A stretch of 64,000 bases of DNA, from contig NC_064678.1 of NCBI RefSeq assembly GCF_023278565.1, forward strand, positions 3,410,001-3,474,000. Reading direction: 5' to 3'. A program made the position numbers and the translations under genes. The notes below the pieces were generated by a model. That model saw nothing but the letters and a program-made list of their open reading frames with translations. It did not search any database and was not told where the DNA came from. The first letter of the stretch is position 1, and every line of letters starts with the position of its first letter. This stretch comes from Colletotrichum lupini (taxonomy: Eukaryota > Ascomycota > Sordariomycetes > Glomerellales > Glomerellaceae). Below are positions 1-11,183 of the stretch, in pieces.

Positions 1-1588
1 GCCGCCCTTTTCGAGGTGGACGTGGTCGATCCAGATGTTGGTGCAGTTGTCCATCTGGATGCCGTCAAAGTCCTGGGTCTTGCCCTCGTCGTCACCTTCG
101 ACATAGGTGTTGCCTAGAAACTCCATGTCAGTCATTCGATCTCGTGCCGGGCTGACCAAATCGATGGGCGTCAGGATACTTACCAATCTTGATATTGCGG
201 AAGATGATGTTCTTCTGGTTCTGGACGTTGAAGCCGCCCTGGTCAATCTCGGCAGTCGCACCGATGCCGACAATGGTCTTGTCGGACGAGACCTTGACTT
301 CCTTGCCCTTGGGCATGATGGTGATCTTGCCAGAGACCTTGATGACGTACTTGCCCGACATACCGGCGTACTTTTCGAGATCGGCCTGAGTCTTGACGGT
401 GACGACCTCGCCGCCCTTGCCGCCGGTGGTGCCGCCATTCAGGGAAGCGAAACCGTCGGGGGTGCCGCTGCAGTCATCGTCCGCAGCGGCCTGGGGAACG
501 GGCGTGGAGGAGGCCTTGACGACGGTCTGAAGGGTGGTCGGCGTAGGGGTAGAAGCGGGCGCGGCATCGGCAGCCACGGCAGGGGCGGAGACGGCGGCAG
601 ATAACTCCAGTGAGACGGAGCTGGCGGCGCTTCCGCCGGTGTACTTTGAGTCGATCCAAGATGTGGAGCCGAGGACATCGCCAATCTTCACGGCGGCGCT
701 GATCTTCTTGGAGAAGCTGACGCGGGTGCCGCTGGCGCCCTTGCCGGTGTTGGCGTACTCCTGGTAGACGACGTTGTCGGTCGGGTTAGACCCCCACTTG
801 GACCAGCCCGCGGCGTTGACGACGGCGCCGAGGTTGGAGTTTTGGACGACGACGCGGGCGAACGTGCGCCAGGGCCGGCCGAGGAAGGTCTGGCCGTCGC
901 CGACGCCGGAGAGGGCCTTGACGGTGGCCTTGTTGATGACGTACCAGGACGGGTTGCTCGAAGAGTCGCGGCCCGAGGCAGTGATGTAGCCCTTCCCGCT
1001 GATGGCGATGGTGCAGGCCTCGAACCAAGCAATGGCCTTTTGACCGAAGATGAAGTCGGTGGCGCCCTCGACGTACGACTTGTGGAAGTAGTGCTTGCCC
1101 TGGTTGGAGAGGATGGTGTCCTGGTAGCCCTTGGCCTGGATGCCGTAGTACCCCTGCTGGTTACCGTAGGCGCTCAGGGCGATGGCCTGGATGCCCTTGC
1201 CGCGCGAGTTGACAATGTTGATGTTGTAGACCTTGAGGTTGTCGTTCTTAGCCCGGAACGTGCCGGAGGCGTCGTTGCTGCCGGCGACGTCGGCGCCGAG
1301 GCTGTTGGTGACGGTGACCTGGTTCTTGGAGTAGTCCTGGTCGTCGGCGGTGTAGCCGTAGATGGTGAGGGCGCCCTTGTTGGCCGGGATCAGGACCTGC
1401 TCGTTGTAGGTGCCTGGCTGGATGAAGATGACGGCGCCGCTGCTGGCGGCGTCGACAGCCTTTTGGATGGAGGTGTACTTGCCCCCGGACTTTGCGACGA
1501 CCAGAGCGCCGGAAGGGGGGGATGTCCGGGCCGCGCCGAATGCGCCGGCCACCAGGGACGACAACAAAAGAAGGGAAGAGGCAAGCAT
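1..1588 (-). CDS. Secreted pectin methylesterase-pectate lyase two-domain enzyme (partial, 3' end off window)
   Basis: Exons 1588..184 and 113..1 (continuing past the edge), with one 70-nt intron 183..114 (GTAAGT donor, CTGAC branch, CTAG acceptor). I chose the ATG at 1588 because it opens a secretion signal peptide (residues 1-19). Residues about 22-312 are a complete carbohydrate esterase family 8 pectin methylesterase: GTYNE (59-63), QAIAL (134-138), the Asp of GYQDT (157), the Asp of DFIFG (178) and Arg of GRPW (238) are all present. A Ala/Pro/Thr-rich linker (about 315-372) leads to a family 1 pectate lyase fold from about 375, whose motif after the intron (DGIQMDN...NIWIDH) holds the expected Asp residues. 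The esterase would expose galacturonate and the lyase would cleave it, both outside the cell. The C-terminal half of the lyase lies beyond position 1, so its catalytic residues cannot be checked. The domain calls are firm; cooperation between the two activities is inference. Confidence 0.9.
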
Positions 1589-3365
1589 TGTTGCGCCGAG
1601 GGAAGAGAAAATCGGTATAGGAGAAAAGAATGAAAAGAGTCCAGAGGACCGAAAATGAGTGCAAATGGGAAGCAAAGAACGGAAGGCTTCGAAACGAAGA
1701 TCAAGAAGTGCAACAACAACTCAGAAGAAACAAGCAGCCTATACATTCACCTGGGTATACCTGACATTTTCTACTCTACGCTTTACGGAGCCATCCGAAT
1801 TGTCAATAGAGAACACCTCCTGAATTGAGGTGATCCTTGGCAGAGACCATACTGCAACTCGCCCTTTGTGAATTTGTACCAATACGACTTTTGACCATGT
1901 TTCTTGGCATGCAGCGTCCATGATGTTTCAATAAGCTCAATCCAGCTCTAGCCAAATCCACCCGCGCGACTCCGGGGGTCTGTACGAGATGGCGCCAAGA
2001 GTCTAGAAATCGATAATATGTATACTTGCAACAAAATAGCAGAGGTCACCGTTGACGTGCGGGATGTAAAAGTCCTTGGGATCCGCCGCACGGAAATTAC
2101 ACTTCTGTTTGTGGGCGCGTCAATGGCTGAGTTTCAGGGGGAGCATGCCGCAAAGAGCTCAGAGCTGTGCCCGTGTTTGCTCATTTTTCCGACACCTGCT
2201 AGTCTGTCAGTAAGCAAGCCCCCCGACTCGCCCGTAGGCGCCGGTCCGCGGGGTGGTCTGGAGTCAGGCGTTTGACTCTGAGTGGGCAGATCATTGTCTG
2301 ACAGGGCCCCAAGCATGGCAGGCAGGGGGTGCCATCCAAGCATATACTTAGTACAGTGGAGCCCTGTTTCCCGTTGAGAGGGCGATTCCAAGGTCTTGGT
2401 CTAGGGTTATGGCTGCGAGTGTTTCCAATTAGGAGAGCAGATCGCGGACAACTTCATCGGTTCCTGCACTTGATGGGCGGCTAGAATTGGTGAGCGTACG
2501 GATATAGACATATCGTACTCCATACTTCGAGCATATAGTTCATTGAGAGCGATTGGCCAGAGAATCCATAGAAGGAGGTAGTTCCGTCGTAGTGAAAGCG
2601 AATGCGAGATCAATGGCCAGACGCCAGCCTCTGCCGCCAACGGGGTGCTTGTTCTTTTTTATTTCATCGTGGCCAACATTGCCGAATTTGGCTCTGAAGT
2701 CAGCTGTCCATTGGCTCTTGACAACTTCCACGGGCTTTTCCAGGAAGTATCGTTCACAACTTTTTACTAATGCTAATAAGAGTTGTCCTTCAGAGTAATC
2801 CTTACTTCTCACACTTTGAAACAACAGCGAACTGAACAGGCAATTCTTTTTGTCAATTCATCAAGTTAGTGCCTATTGTTTCTCTCCTGAATTTGAACAA
2901 AACTGGGAAGGGTGCAGTGACCAGAGTCAATATCCGAGGGCGTCGTTTACGTGAAACGAAATTGCTTGGCGCTCTTGTGGTTCAATAGGGGGCTTCAGGT
3001 CAGACATCTTACTGGTGCAACATCTCGCCAGTGGCCATTAACCCATTCGGTATGTAGCAACGATCATCGCATCAGCTTCTACCGACTCCGGAACTCAACA
3101 AATCTAAAAGACTACACGTGCGACAAGCGAAGAGAATGCTGGTTCAACATAAAGGTAGAAGAAGATGTATGAAGGTCATGCAAGTAGCGCACGCGGTACA
3201 TCAGACACTTGGCAGCAATCTCAACAGCCGAGAGTTACGGCTTTACATTCGTTCTGCTGATAGATGATGCTCTAGTTGTAGACGATTTTGCAAGTATGAT
3301 GTAGCGCCTGGCAGCCATTGGTGTTGCCCTCCCCGATCTCGGCAGAATGACGATATCTTCGTCTC
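1589..3365. other. Intergenic, promoter side of the pectinase gene and 3' flank of the MFS gene
   Basis: About 1.8 kb of ordinary base composition. It contains only short open frames that resemble no family I know. It should hold the promoter of the pectinase (just right of 1588, read leftward) and the terminator region of the transporter. I see no clear TATA box, repeat or RNA gene. Confidence 0.6.
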
Positions 3366-5090
3366 TTAAATTAAATATCTCACAAACACAGCCCAAGCAC
3401 TCGCAATAATTGCAACCAACAGCCCGAACGTCAAAGTAGTGAACCACTTCTTCGACGTCCGTCTCGTCAGCGGGTCCGCCTGCCGGTCCACAATCAAGGC
3501 CTCCTTCGCCTGTCTCTGTTTCCTAGTCAAGGTCATCCCCTTACCCAAGAATCGATAATCAACGATAATGTACGACAAGCCCAGCACAAATGCCCATGCC
3601 TTAATAGCAATCGCCACGGTCAGGACTTTGGAGTAGCCGTTCCCCTCCGTATCGTCTTGAAGCGCGCCAAAGACAACGTCCATCTAGATAGTGAACGTCA
3701 GTACCTGTTCCAAGTATTTTCAAGAGCAGAAGAGCAATGGAAGATTTCAGGAGATATAAAGGAGTTCCGCTTACAATCGTTGACCCAGAGTTGTTGAAAG
3801 CTCTCCACACCCCGAACGCCGTCCCAATCTTTGCCTGGTCCGCCACCAGCAGCGGGATACAAATTTGCAATGGCATCGAGTTGATCACGCCCGCCAAGCT
3901 AGAAAAGACAAGCGCCGCAAGTGGATGGACATCGGTGAACCCCAACATTGCGCAAGCAATAATCCACAACACCGGGGCTGTCGCCACGTAGTGAAACCGG
4001 TGTCCGTACTTATCTATAGCAAGACCGACAAACGGGCTCAGCACAATGGGCAGAATCTTCTGCGCAGTCGACAAGTACCCCGCCACCGCCTCCGTATACC
4101 CCTTCATGAAGATGATGTCGGCCGAGCTGGTGCTGAAGCCACCCGCGGCACCGCTCTGGAGCAGCTGCGTCGCGGGGAGCATCAGGTAGGCCCATGGCAA
4201 GGCGAACAAGACGTTCCAGGAGAAGCGGCGGCGATCCGAGAGGTTCTGCTGCTCGGCGATGGCGCGGGCTCGGCCCGAGGTTAGTCGAAAGCGAGGCGGG
4301 ACGGCGAGGCGCTCGAAGGTCACGTAGGCGACGTTTACGATTAGGGAGAAGCCGCAGAAGAAGACGGGGATCCAGAATGTCCAACCGTACCAGCCTGTTC
4401 CGTCGCGGATGGGGATGGCGACCATGCCCGAGACGAGACTGACCGTGTTGGCGATGGCGGACTCGAGGCCGAAGGCGAAGGCGAGGCCTGATGCGCCGAA
4501 CCAGTGGTAAAAGAACTTGAAATCCCGTCAGTCGAGATATTACCAAAGAGTGCTAACCATCCATCCCTAAATGAAGAGGACCAACTCACCTTTTGCGTAG
4601 CAGAGTCAAGCACCGCAATCCCGAACCCCATGAGCACATGCCCGCTCACAAGAACCCTCCAAAGCCCAACCTGCACCCCGGCCGCCGCAACCACGGACCC
4701 GACGAGGATCACGGCGGTACAGCACAGCGTAACGAGGTTCGGTCCCCACCAGTCGAGCACCAGCCCTCCAACAATGGGGAACACGGTGTTGACAAAGGCG
4801 TCGGCGCTGCTGATGACGCCAAACTGCGCGTTGTTTACGCCGAGCTCGTTGCGCAGCGTATTCTTGAGCGGGCCGAGAGCGGAACCCGTCCAGGTGTGTC
4901 CGATGGGGAGGGAGACGATGCAGAGGAGGGCGATCCATTTGTAGGACCAGGGGATTCGTTGGAGGGTCTCGTCTTCGGTATCGATGGGGGGCAGGTCGGC
5001 GGGCGAGATACCGAGGGCTTGGATGTCGATGTCTGGTTGTGTCTTTTCTTCATCCCGTACGGGGGCTGGCGCTTCTGGGGTGTCTGGCAT
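3366..5090 (-). CDS. Major facilitator superfamily transporter
   Basis: Three exons, 5090..4590, 4515..3775 and 3683..3366, joined in phase 0 with introns 4589..4516 (GTGAGT...CAAG) and 3774..3684 (GTAAGC...CTAG). They give 519 residues ending in TAA. A charged, Pro/Glu-rich cytosolic N-terminus (about 55 residues) precedes a run of hydrophobic segments consistent with about 12 membrane spans in two halves. A long hydrophilic loop in the middle (PRFRLTSGRARAIAEQQNL) carries basic and polar residues, as MFS central loops do. The substrate cannot be read from the sequence. The overall layout resembles the fungal relatives of MFSD1-type lysosomal transporters, but that is only an impression. An ATG at 5165 is also in frame, but the residues between it and 5090 look like leader sequence. 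Its location could be the vacuolar or plasma membrane. Confidence 0.85.
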
Positions 5091-6016
5091 CTTGATAGCG
5101 GACAGTGTAGGCCACCAAGCAAACTCGCTGAATCTGTAGAAAAGTTTTATGGCTTGTGGAAACACTCACAAATAAGTCTCAAGAAAAGATATTATATATC
5201 CAATTCTCCGTCACACTTACAATAACGTCTCGGGCAGAAGGCCGAGCATCCTGCAAACGGGGCCTCCATTGATTGCTAGCCCTGCATCTTATCTGATCCA
5301 TCTGACAAGCTCTACAGAGGCATTGATCTGATAAAATGTCGCAAACCCCATTTTAGCGCTCAGCGTGCCTATCACGACTCTCTTGGTCTTGGTATGGTGG
5401 TCTTGGCGCTCACCGCCGCACCCCATATCAACACTTGGCATCGGTCCTTTCCAGCGTTGAGGAATCTTGGCAACAAATGTCAACCGCGCCCAAAGAATAC
5501 ATGGGAGAGGCGGAGACTCCGTCTGGCGGCTCTAGAGAAATCTGTCGGGAAACTGGACTTTTTTCAATAGTCCATGATCCGTTTCTTGGGTTCTCCATTG
5601 AAAGTGTTTTCGGTTCATACCTCGGAGTAACACTCGTTAAAACTCAGGAATTCTTCATGCTGATAGTAAAGAGTGCAAACGACAAGAATTCAGCCGAAAT
5701 TTGGAGTTAGAATCGAGCCCCCAGGGTTGAATTTATTGCTTTGAAATACTCAGACATCACCCGAATTTTGACGTAGATCTATCAAGATATGCATGGCACG
5801 AACTTAGTTCAAAGGCCCACCAGTTCAATGTCGTTCTTGTTTTCTTTCGGTATCCCGAAATTTCATACCCCTTCACTCTGTATTAGAAAGAAATTCCGGG
5901 ATTCGAATTTCTCCCGACAGAATTCCATAGACAACCGTTTTCTTGGGCAAAAGTATAGGTGATAACTTCCCAATCTTTAGGTACACCAATCAGCTAATCT
6001 TTTGACAATATCAAAT
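5091..6016. other. Intergenic between MFS gene and left retrotransposon
   Basis: About 0.9 kb of normal composition, becoming more AT-rich towards 6016, where the transposon LTR starts abruptly. It should contain the transporter promoter. On the minus strand a GTAAGT-type sequence near 5217-5222 and AG sites near 5130-5140 could bound a leader intron. No gene is seen. Confidence 0.5.
6012..6016. repeat. Target-site duplication, left side of element 1
   Basis: CAAAT directly precedes the left LTR. It pairs with TAAAT at 13745-13749. The single C-to-T difference fits RIP acting after insertion. Confidence 0.6.
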
Positions 6017-6221
6017 TGTCAGATTGGAAGTCTAATTCGACCGCGGCATACAGCCGACTGCGCAGGGGCCAATTAGGGGCCCTATTTATAATTATCGTAG
6101 CCAGCCTAACTTATAGTTAGAACCTCCTTTTTATACCTATAACGTAGATATTTATATAGTTTAATTAATCTCTTTATTAACTACGGTTCGAACTAACTAC
6201 TTTATAATAAAAATATTAATA
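6017..6221 (+). repeat. 5' LTR of element 1
   Basis: 205 bp, the same length as the LTR at 13540-13744. The shared core includes GTCTAATTCGACC near the start and CGGTTCGAACTAACTAC near the end. Differences between the copies are almost all C/T or G/A. Confidence 0.88.
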
Positions 6222-9200
6222 CTAATTAGTAATTAAATTTTATTATTATAAATTAGTAAAGTATTTTACTACGCAAAAGAGACGACTTTTTAATATTATA
6301 CGAAATAAGAGATTTATATTAATTAACTTTATAAAAGTAAATAAAAAAGGAGGCGATTTTTAAATACTATATAGAATTAAGTAATCGTAGCCCTTTATTA
6401 CTTACGAGAAGTCGACGTTTATTATATTAAACTACGTTAATTAACGGAACTACTTAAATAACTAGCCTTTTATTATCGCCCCGAGTAGCTTTTTTATTAA
6501 ACGACTTTTTTATAGCTGGCTTATAATTAGAAATTAACTAATTAAATTAATAAAAAAAAATACTTATATAACGACTACTTACCTAATTAATTAGCGCAAC
6601 GAACGAGCTTAATAATATAATATAAAAAAGTACTATGTAATTAAAAAAGGGGATTTTTAAATATAAATATTTTTATTTAGTAACGAAGGTGACTTTATAG
6701 GAGTTATTAAGCTAAGAGATTTATAATATATAAAAAAGTTTATTATTATAAAGATTTTATAAATATAACTTTAAGTTTATAATTTAAATAACCTCTTCGT
6801 AGCTCCCTTAACTACTCCCTAAATATTACTTAGAAATATAGTATAAGGGACGGTTTAATAAAAAAAGAGGGGATTTAGAGGTCCTAATAGTATTAAGTTA
6901 AGAGTATTACGGATCTTAGAGATTAACTTAAAAAAAAAGTAGCTATTCTAAAGTAGTCTTACGACCTCTTATTAAAGTTATTATTAACTTAAAAAAAAGC
7001 TAAAAAGACGAGGATCTAAAGGGAAAAGAAAAGAATCCTCTAAAGGGCCGCTTAAGGGCTTTTTTTTATACTAGCTCTCGGTATAAAATTACTAATTTTA
7101 AGAAATTAACTAAGTAATAAAAGGGATTATTAATAAATAATAATTACTTAACTATAATTAAGCTATTAAAAAAACTACTTAAAAAATATAAAATAGGGTA
7201 CTAAGAGGCTATAAAAAATAAGATCTTTAAGGTATTTAACCCTACTACGTATAAGCAATAAGTAGGCATTTTTAATAAGTTTTTAAAATATACGATTTTA
7301 TAAAAAAGAGGGCTTAACTTTATTAATTATACTTAACGGCTTATACGGTTTTTAATAGCTTATATAGCTCTTTTACAAGCTACTTAGTATTTATTTTTAA
7401 CTATTCTTATAAAATACTATCCTAAAAAAGGTAAGTTAAAAAAGGAAGCTATTTAGAAATTATAAAAAGTACGAGGCTTAAGAGGCTAGAAGTATATAGG
7501 ATAGCGGAAATCGGTAATTAATAAAGATCCTAAGATTAATTATTATATCTTTTTATAATAATATAAACGTCTACTATTACTATTATAAAAAGGAATTATT
7601 AAAACCTACTTTTTAATATTAAATAAAAAGGAGGATCTTAATAAGTACGATAACTAGCGATTTAGAAAGGTAATAGTAATTATTAAAAATAATAAAAACG
7701 AGAGTAGTAGTGAAATAGTAAGAGGAAGTGGGAATCTTTTAGACTTTAATAAATTCGTTAAGTAGTAAAAGTACGGATTTATTATAATTAGTGCGCAGAT
7801 TAAATATATTTTTATTAAAATTAAATACGCTAGCGATTATTAATATAGATATAAGCTAGAGTACGACTTTTAATAAATTAGGGTAAAAAAAAAAAGGACG
7901 AAACCCGATCTTAAATAGAATCCTAATCCTTTATAAATAAGTAAATATTAACCCGGATTATTAAGGGACGTAAATATATAGAATCGTAAATTAGCTTAAT
8001 AATAAGTAAATTAACGCAGTATTAATTTATTTAACTAAGGTTTATAAGAAAAAGGGGCTATAGGGGTAACCCCTATTTTACGAGATTATAAATAACTTTA
8101 GTTACTAACTAAATAAATAGTTTACGAGCGTAAGCTTAGGAATTACGAAAGTAGTTAATAGATTTTTTTATAAGCGAGGGGTATTACTAACGTAATTATA
8201 ATTATAAGAGCTATACGAAATATTAATAGCGATAATTATAAAGGAGGAATTTATACTATAGAACTAAGTATAGGTTAATAGAGCGTATAATTATTTTAAT
8301 AAATTTAAAAAAAGGGTAAACGACTTAGATTTCCTCCTTATAATTACTAATAAAAATCTATTGTTATAAAAGGATATACCGGGGTAAAATATAGTACTAG
8401 AAGTATAATAATTAATAATTCTACTTATTTATTATATTTATAAAAAGGATAGATATTAATTAAGTAACTATTCTAAGGAAGAGCGTACTAAATTATATAA
8501 ATAATATAGAAAGTCGAGAGTAGTAAATAGTAAAACTAGCCCTCGTTAGTTTAATTAATTCTTTATTATATATAAGAGAAGATTTAGGGGTACGGAACTT
8601 AGTAATAATAGCTAAAGTAGCGGCCTAAAGTATATACCCCCTATAAAAAATTTAAAAAATAAGGAAGATCTTACTCCCTATACTAACGAATTAGATTATA
8701 ACGAAATTAATAATATTAACTACTCTTTTTTTACCCCGTTAGCTTTTAGAAAATATATAAGGCTAAATAAATAAAGAGTAGTAGAAGCTCTTAATAAGTA
8801 GGCTTTTATTTATAAATAATAAGGGAAGGTCCCTTAGATAACGAATATAAAGGTGGCTAAAAGGGTAAATTTAATAGGGCCGAAGCCTATTTTTTTAATA
8901 ATTAAGGAAAAGATACTATTTCTCTTAATATTTAAAAAAAAGGAATATAGTACTAAGTATATTTAGGGGTAGCTAGAGGGGTCCTTTTTATATTACTTAG
9001 ATCTTTCGAATACTAAGCTTATATAGGTATTTTATATGAGCGAAAGGTATAGCTTAAACGATTTTTATAGGATTATCCTAGATACTAAGGTATTATAATA
9101 ATTAATTAAAAGAAAAGGGTAATTCTAAGTATTATAGAAGATCGTACTAGTAATACTTAATACGTCGATAGTAAGTATTATAAGGATTAGTTTTAGCCTA

Positions 9201-9998
9201 AGTAAGGAAATCGTTGCCCTAAGTATAGTAGAAGTAGAGACGTATTTTAGAATAATAACTTTTTATATTTTATTTATTAATACCCTATTTCTCCTATATC
9301 TAAAAGATATAGATCGACTAGGTATTATATTTAATAATATAAAGAATAGAATCTCTAATAGTAAGTACTTTAAAATAGTCGAACGATAATAGGGGTATAC
9401 GTTTATAAAGCTTATTAATAATACGAAATTAATTAATTACTTAACGGAAAGCGAGCTTAGAAAACTATATTAGAGATTTAGGTACTTATTAGTTACGAGG
9501 CTATATAACCTCTTAAAGTAATTAGGTAATAATAATATCGAAATAGGGGCGCTAAAGTAGTTAATAAAAGTATATTACTAATACTAAATAAATACGCAGA
9601 GCCTATATAAATTTAAGTTTAAATTACGTAATAAGCTTAATTTTAACTAGGAAATCGTTATCGATATTTTTTATTTAAATAGTTAGCTAGTACTATATAT
9701 AATTAATATAGCTATATCCTTCTAAATAGGGTAATTCCTCTAGGATTTATAAGTAAAAATAGTATGGGTAGCCCTATAAAAAAGCTAGATCGATATATAT
9801 TAAGGACCGCTAAATAATATTAAAACCGACGCTAGTATTAGCTTTAAGTTAATAAAATTTAGGGATAATACGATAGCTTACGGTATATAATTAAAAGTCG
9901 TACCCGTTAAAACGTACTATAGTATTAAAAAGATAGAGAGGGTATATTAGTAGTTAAAAAGGGCGTTTAGAATTATTAAAAAGGAAAATCCGGATTTT

Positions 9999-10014
9999 AT
10001 TAACGACGAATGCC
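9999..10014. repeat. 16-bp duplication, left side of nested insertion
   Basis: ATTAACGACGAATGCC occurs here and again at 11168-11183. Element 2 has a single matching site near 16986-17000 without the inserted sequence. Confidence 0.8.
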
Positions 10015-11167
10015 CCCCCGACGGAGCAATCTGCCGGGGCCGTACTATGTATTACGTATTAAGGAAAACTGGGTATATTACGCTCTATACCTAACTACTA
10101 ATTAAAATAGTAGTTAACTAACTCGACCGTTATCTTTTTTTTATTAACTCCTAACCTTCTGCCGCCCGCTTATAGGGCAAGCTTTACTTACTCTAATACG
10201 CATAGGACCTCTTAGTACTAGCCCGCGTAAGTAACTAGGTCTAATATAATCTATTCTTTTATATAAGTATTATTATTACCCAGGGGGTCCTATAAGAGCC
10301 GTTTAAGGTACTAGCTTATTACCCTAACCCTATATACCTCTGGCCCGTTTATTATAACTATTATAACTAGGCCGGCGTCGATATATTAAATCTTAATATC
10401 CGTACCGGCCTAGCTATTTATAGCGCTTATAATATTACCTAGCCGAATTCCGTACTATCAGAAAGTACTTTACTACTTCTTAAGCGTACTTATATTAGTT
10501 ACGATAGCTATAGCGTCGAGCTAGCCGAGGGCGCCCAGCCCGAGAGGGGTAGACTTATCGACGGGCATCTTTAGAGTAGGTTTTCGTTAAGGTAGTATTT
10601 TAACTAGCTAACCTCTTAACTAGTTATCTAACTAGCTATTTAGGTAGTAGTTTATATATTAATAGGTTTATTTAGTAGATTTGTTTAGTAGATTTGTTTA
10701 GTAAATTTATTTAGTAGATTTATTTAGTTTAAATAGAGCTTTGGGCGATGTTAAAAGCGATAAGGATAGAAAGAATCTTTACGAGCTCTAAAGAGTAGTA
10801 GATATTAGCCCATTTAGCCCTTTTTTTAGAAACCTCTACGTCGCTATTAAAATTTAGAACCTCTATAATTAAGGGCTGCCTCTAACTATTGCGGCCGACT
10901 ATAGCGGCCGACTATTACGGCTAATTATTACGGCCGACCTTTACTATCGACCTTTCCGGCCGGCGCCGCCGTAGGGTAGCTTACCTATCCTAAATTAAAT
11001 AGCGGTTTTTATATTAAAATTACTATATTACGTTAAGCGCGTGCTTAGGATATATTACGCGTATTATATAGTTAAAAAGTATACTATATCGTATAATTTC
11101 CCTTAAAAGCGTAATCCCGTTAAGGTTAATCTTTTATACCTATAAAGCCGGAAAGAAAAACCACTAC
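10015..11167. mobile_element. Nested 1.15-kb insertion inside element 1, family unknown
   Basis: Absent from element 2, where the flanking sequences are contiguous. It is bounded by 16-bp direct duplications, a length more typical of target-primed (LINE-like) insertions than of DNA transposons. I see no terminal inverted repeats and no poly(A) tail. It is richer in GC patches (for example around 10015-10050 and 10895-10985) than its host element, yet also poor in CA/TG. It contains five tandem 13-bp units at 10667-10731. No protein can be recognised. Confidence 0.7.
10667..10731. repeat. Tandem repeat, 5 x 13 bp
   Basis: Unit TTTRTTTAGTARA repeated five times end to end with G/A variation between units. 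It lies inside the nested insertion. Confidence 0.85.
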
Positions 11168-11183
11168 ATTAACGACGAATGCC
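11168..11183. repeat. 16-bp duplication, right side of nested insertion
   Basis: Second copy of ATTAACGACGAATGCC (see 9999-10014). The sequence after it realigns with element 2. Confidence 0.8.

Noticed and set aside
107..1633. Plus-strand open frames opposite the pectinase gene
   Set aside because: They are antisense shadows of a G/C-rich coding region and carry no motifs; the minus strand has the complete enzyme signatures.
1589..1675. Upstream in-frame ATG at 1675 as the pectinase start
   Set aside because: It would bury the clear signal peptide that begins at 1588.
5091..5165. ATG at 5165 as start of the MFS gene
   Set aside because: The extra 25 residues are unlike the charged N-terminus that follows and may be leader; the downstream ATG is the simpler choice.
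6180..6200. GGTTCGAA-like tRNA T-arm sequence in the LTRs
   Set aside because: It repeats at all four LTRs, and no cloverleaf can be built around it.
10660..10735. CRISPR-like array
   Set aside because: The 13-bp units are directly adjacent with no spacers, and the host is a fungus.
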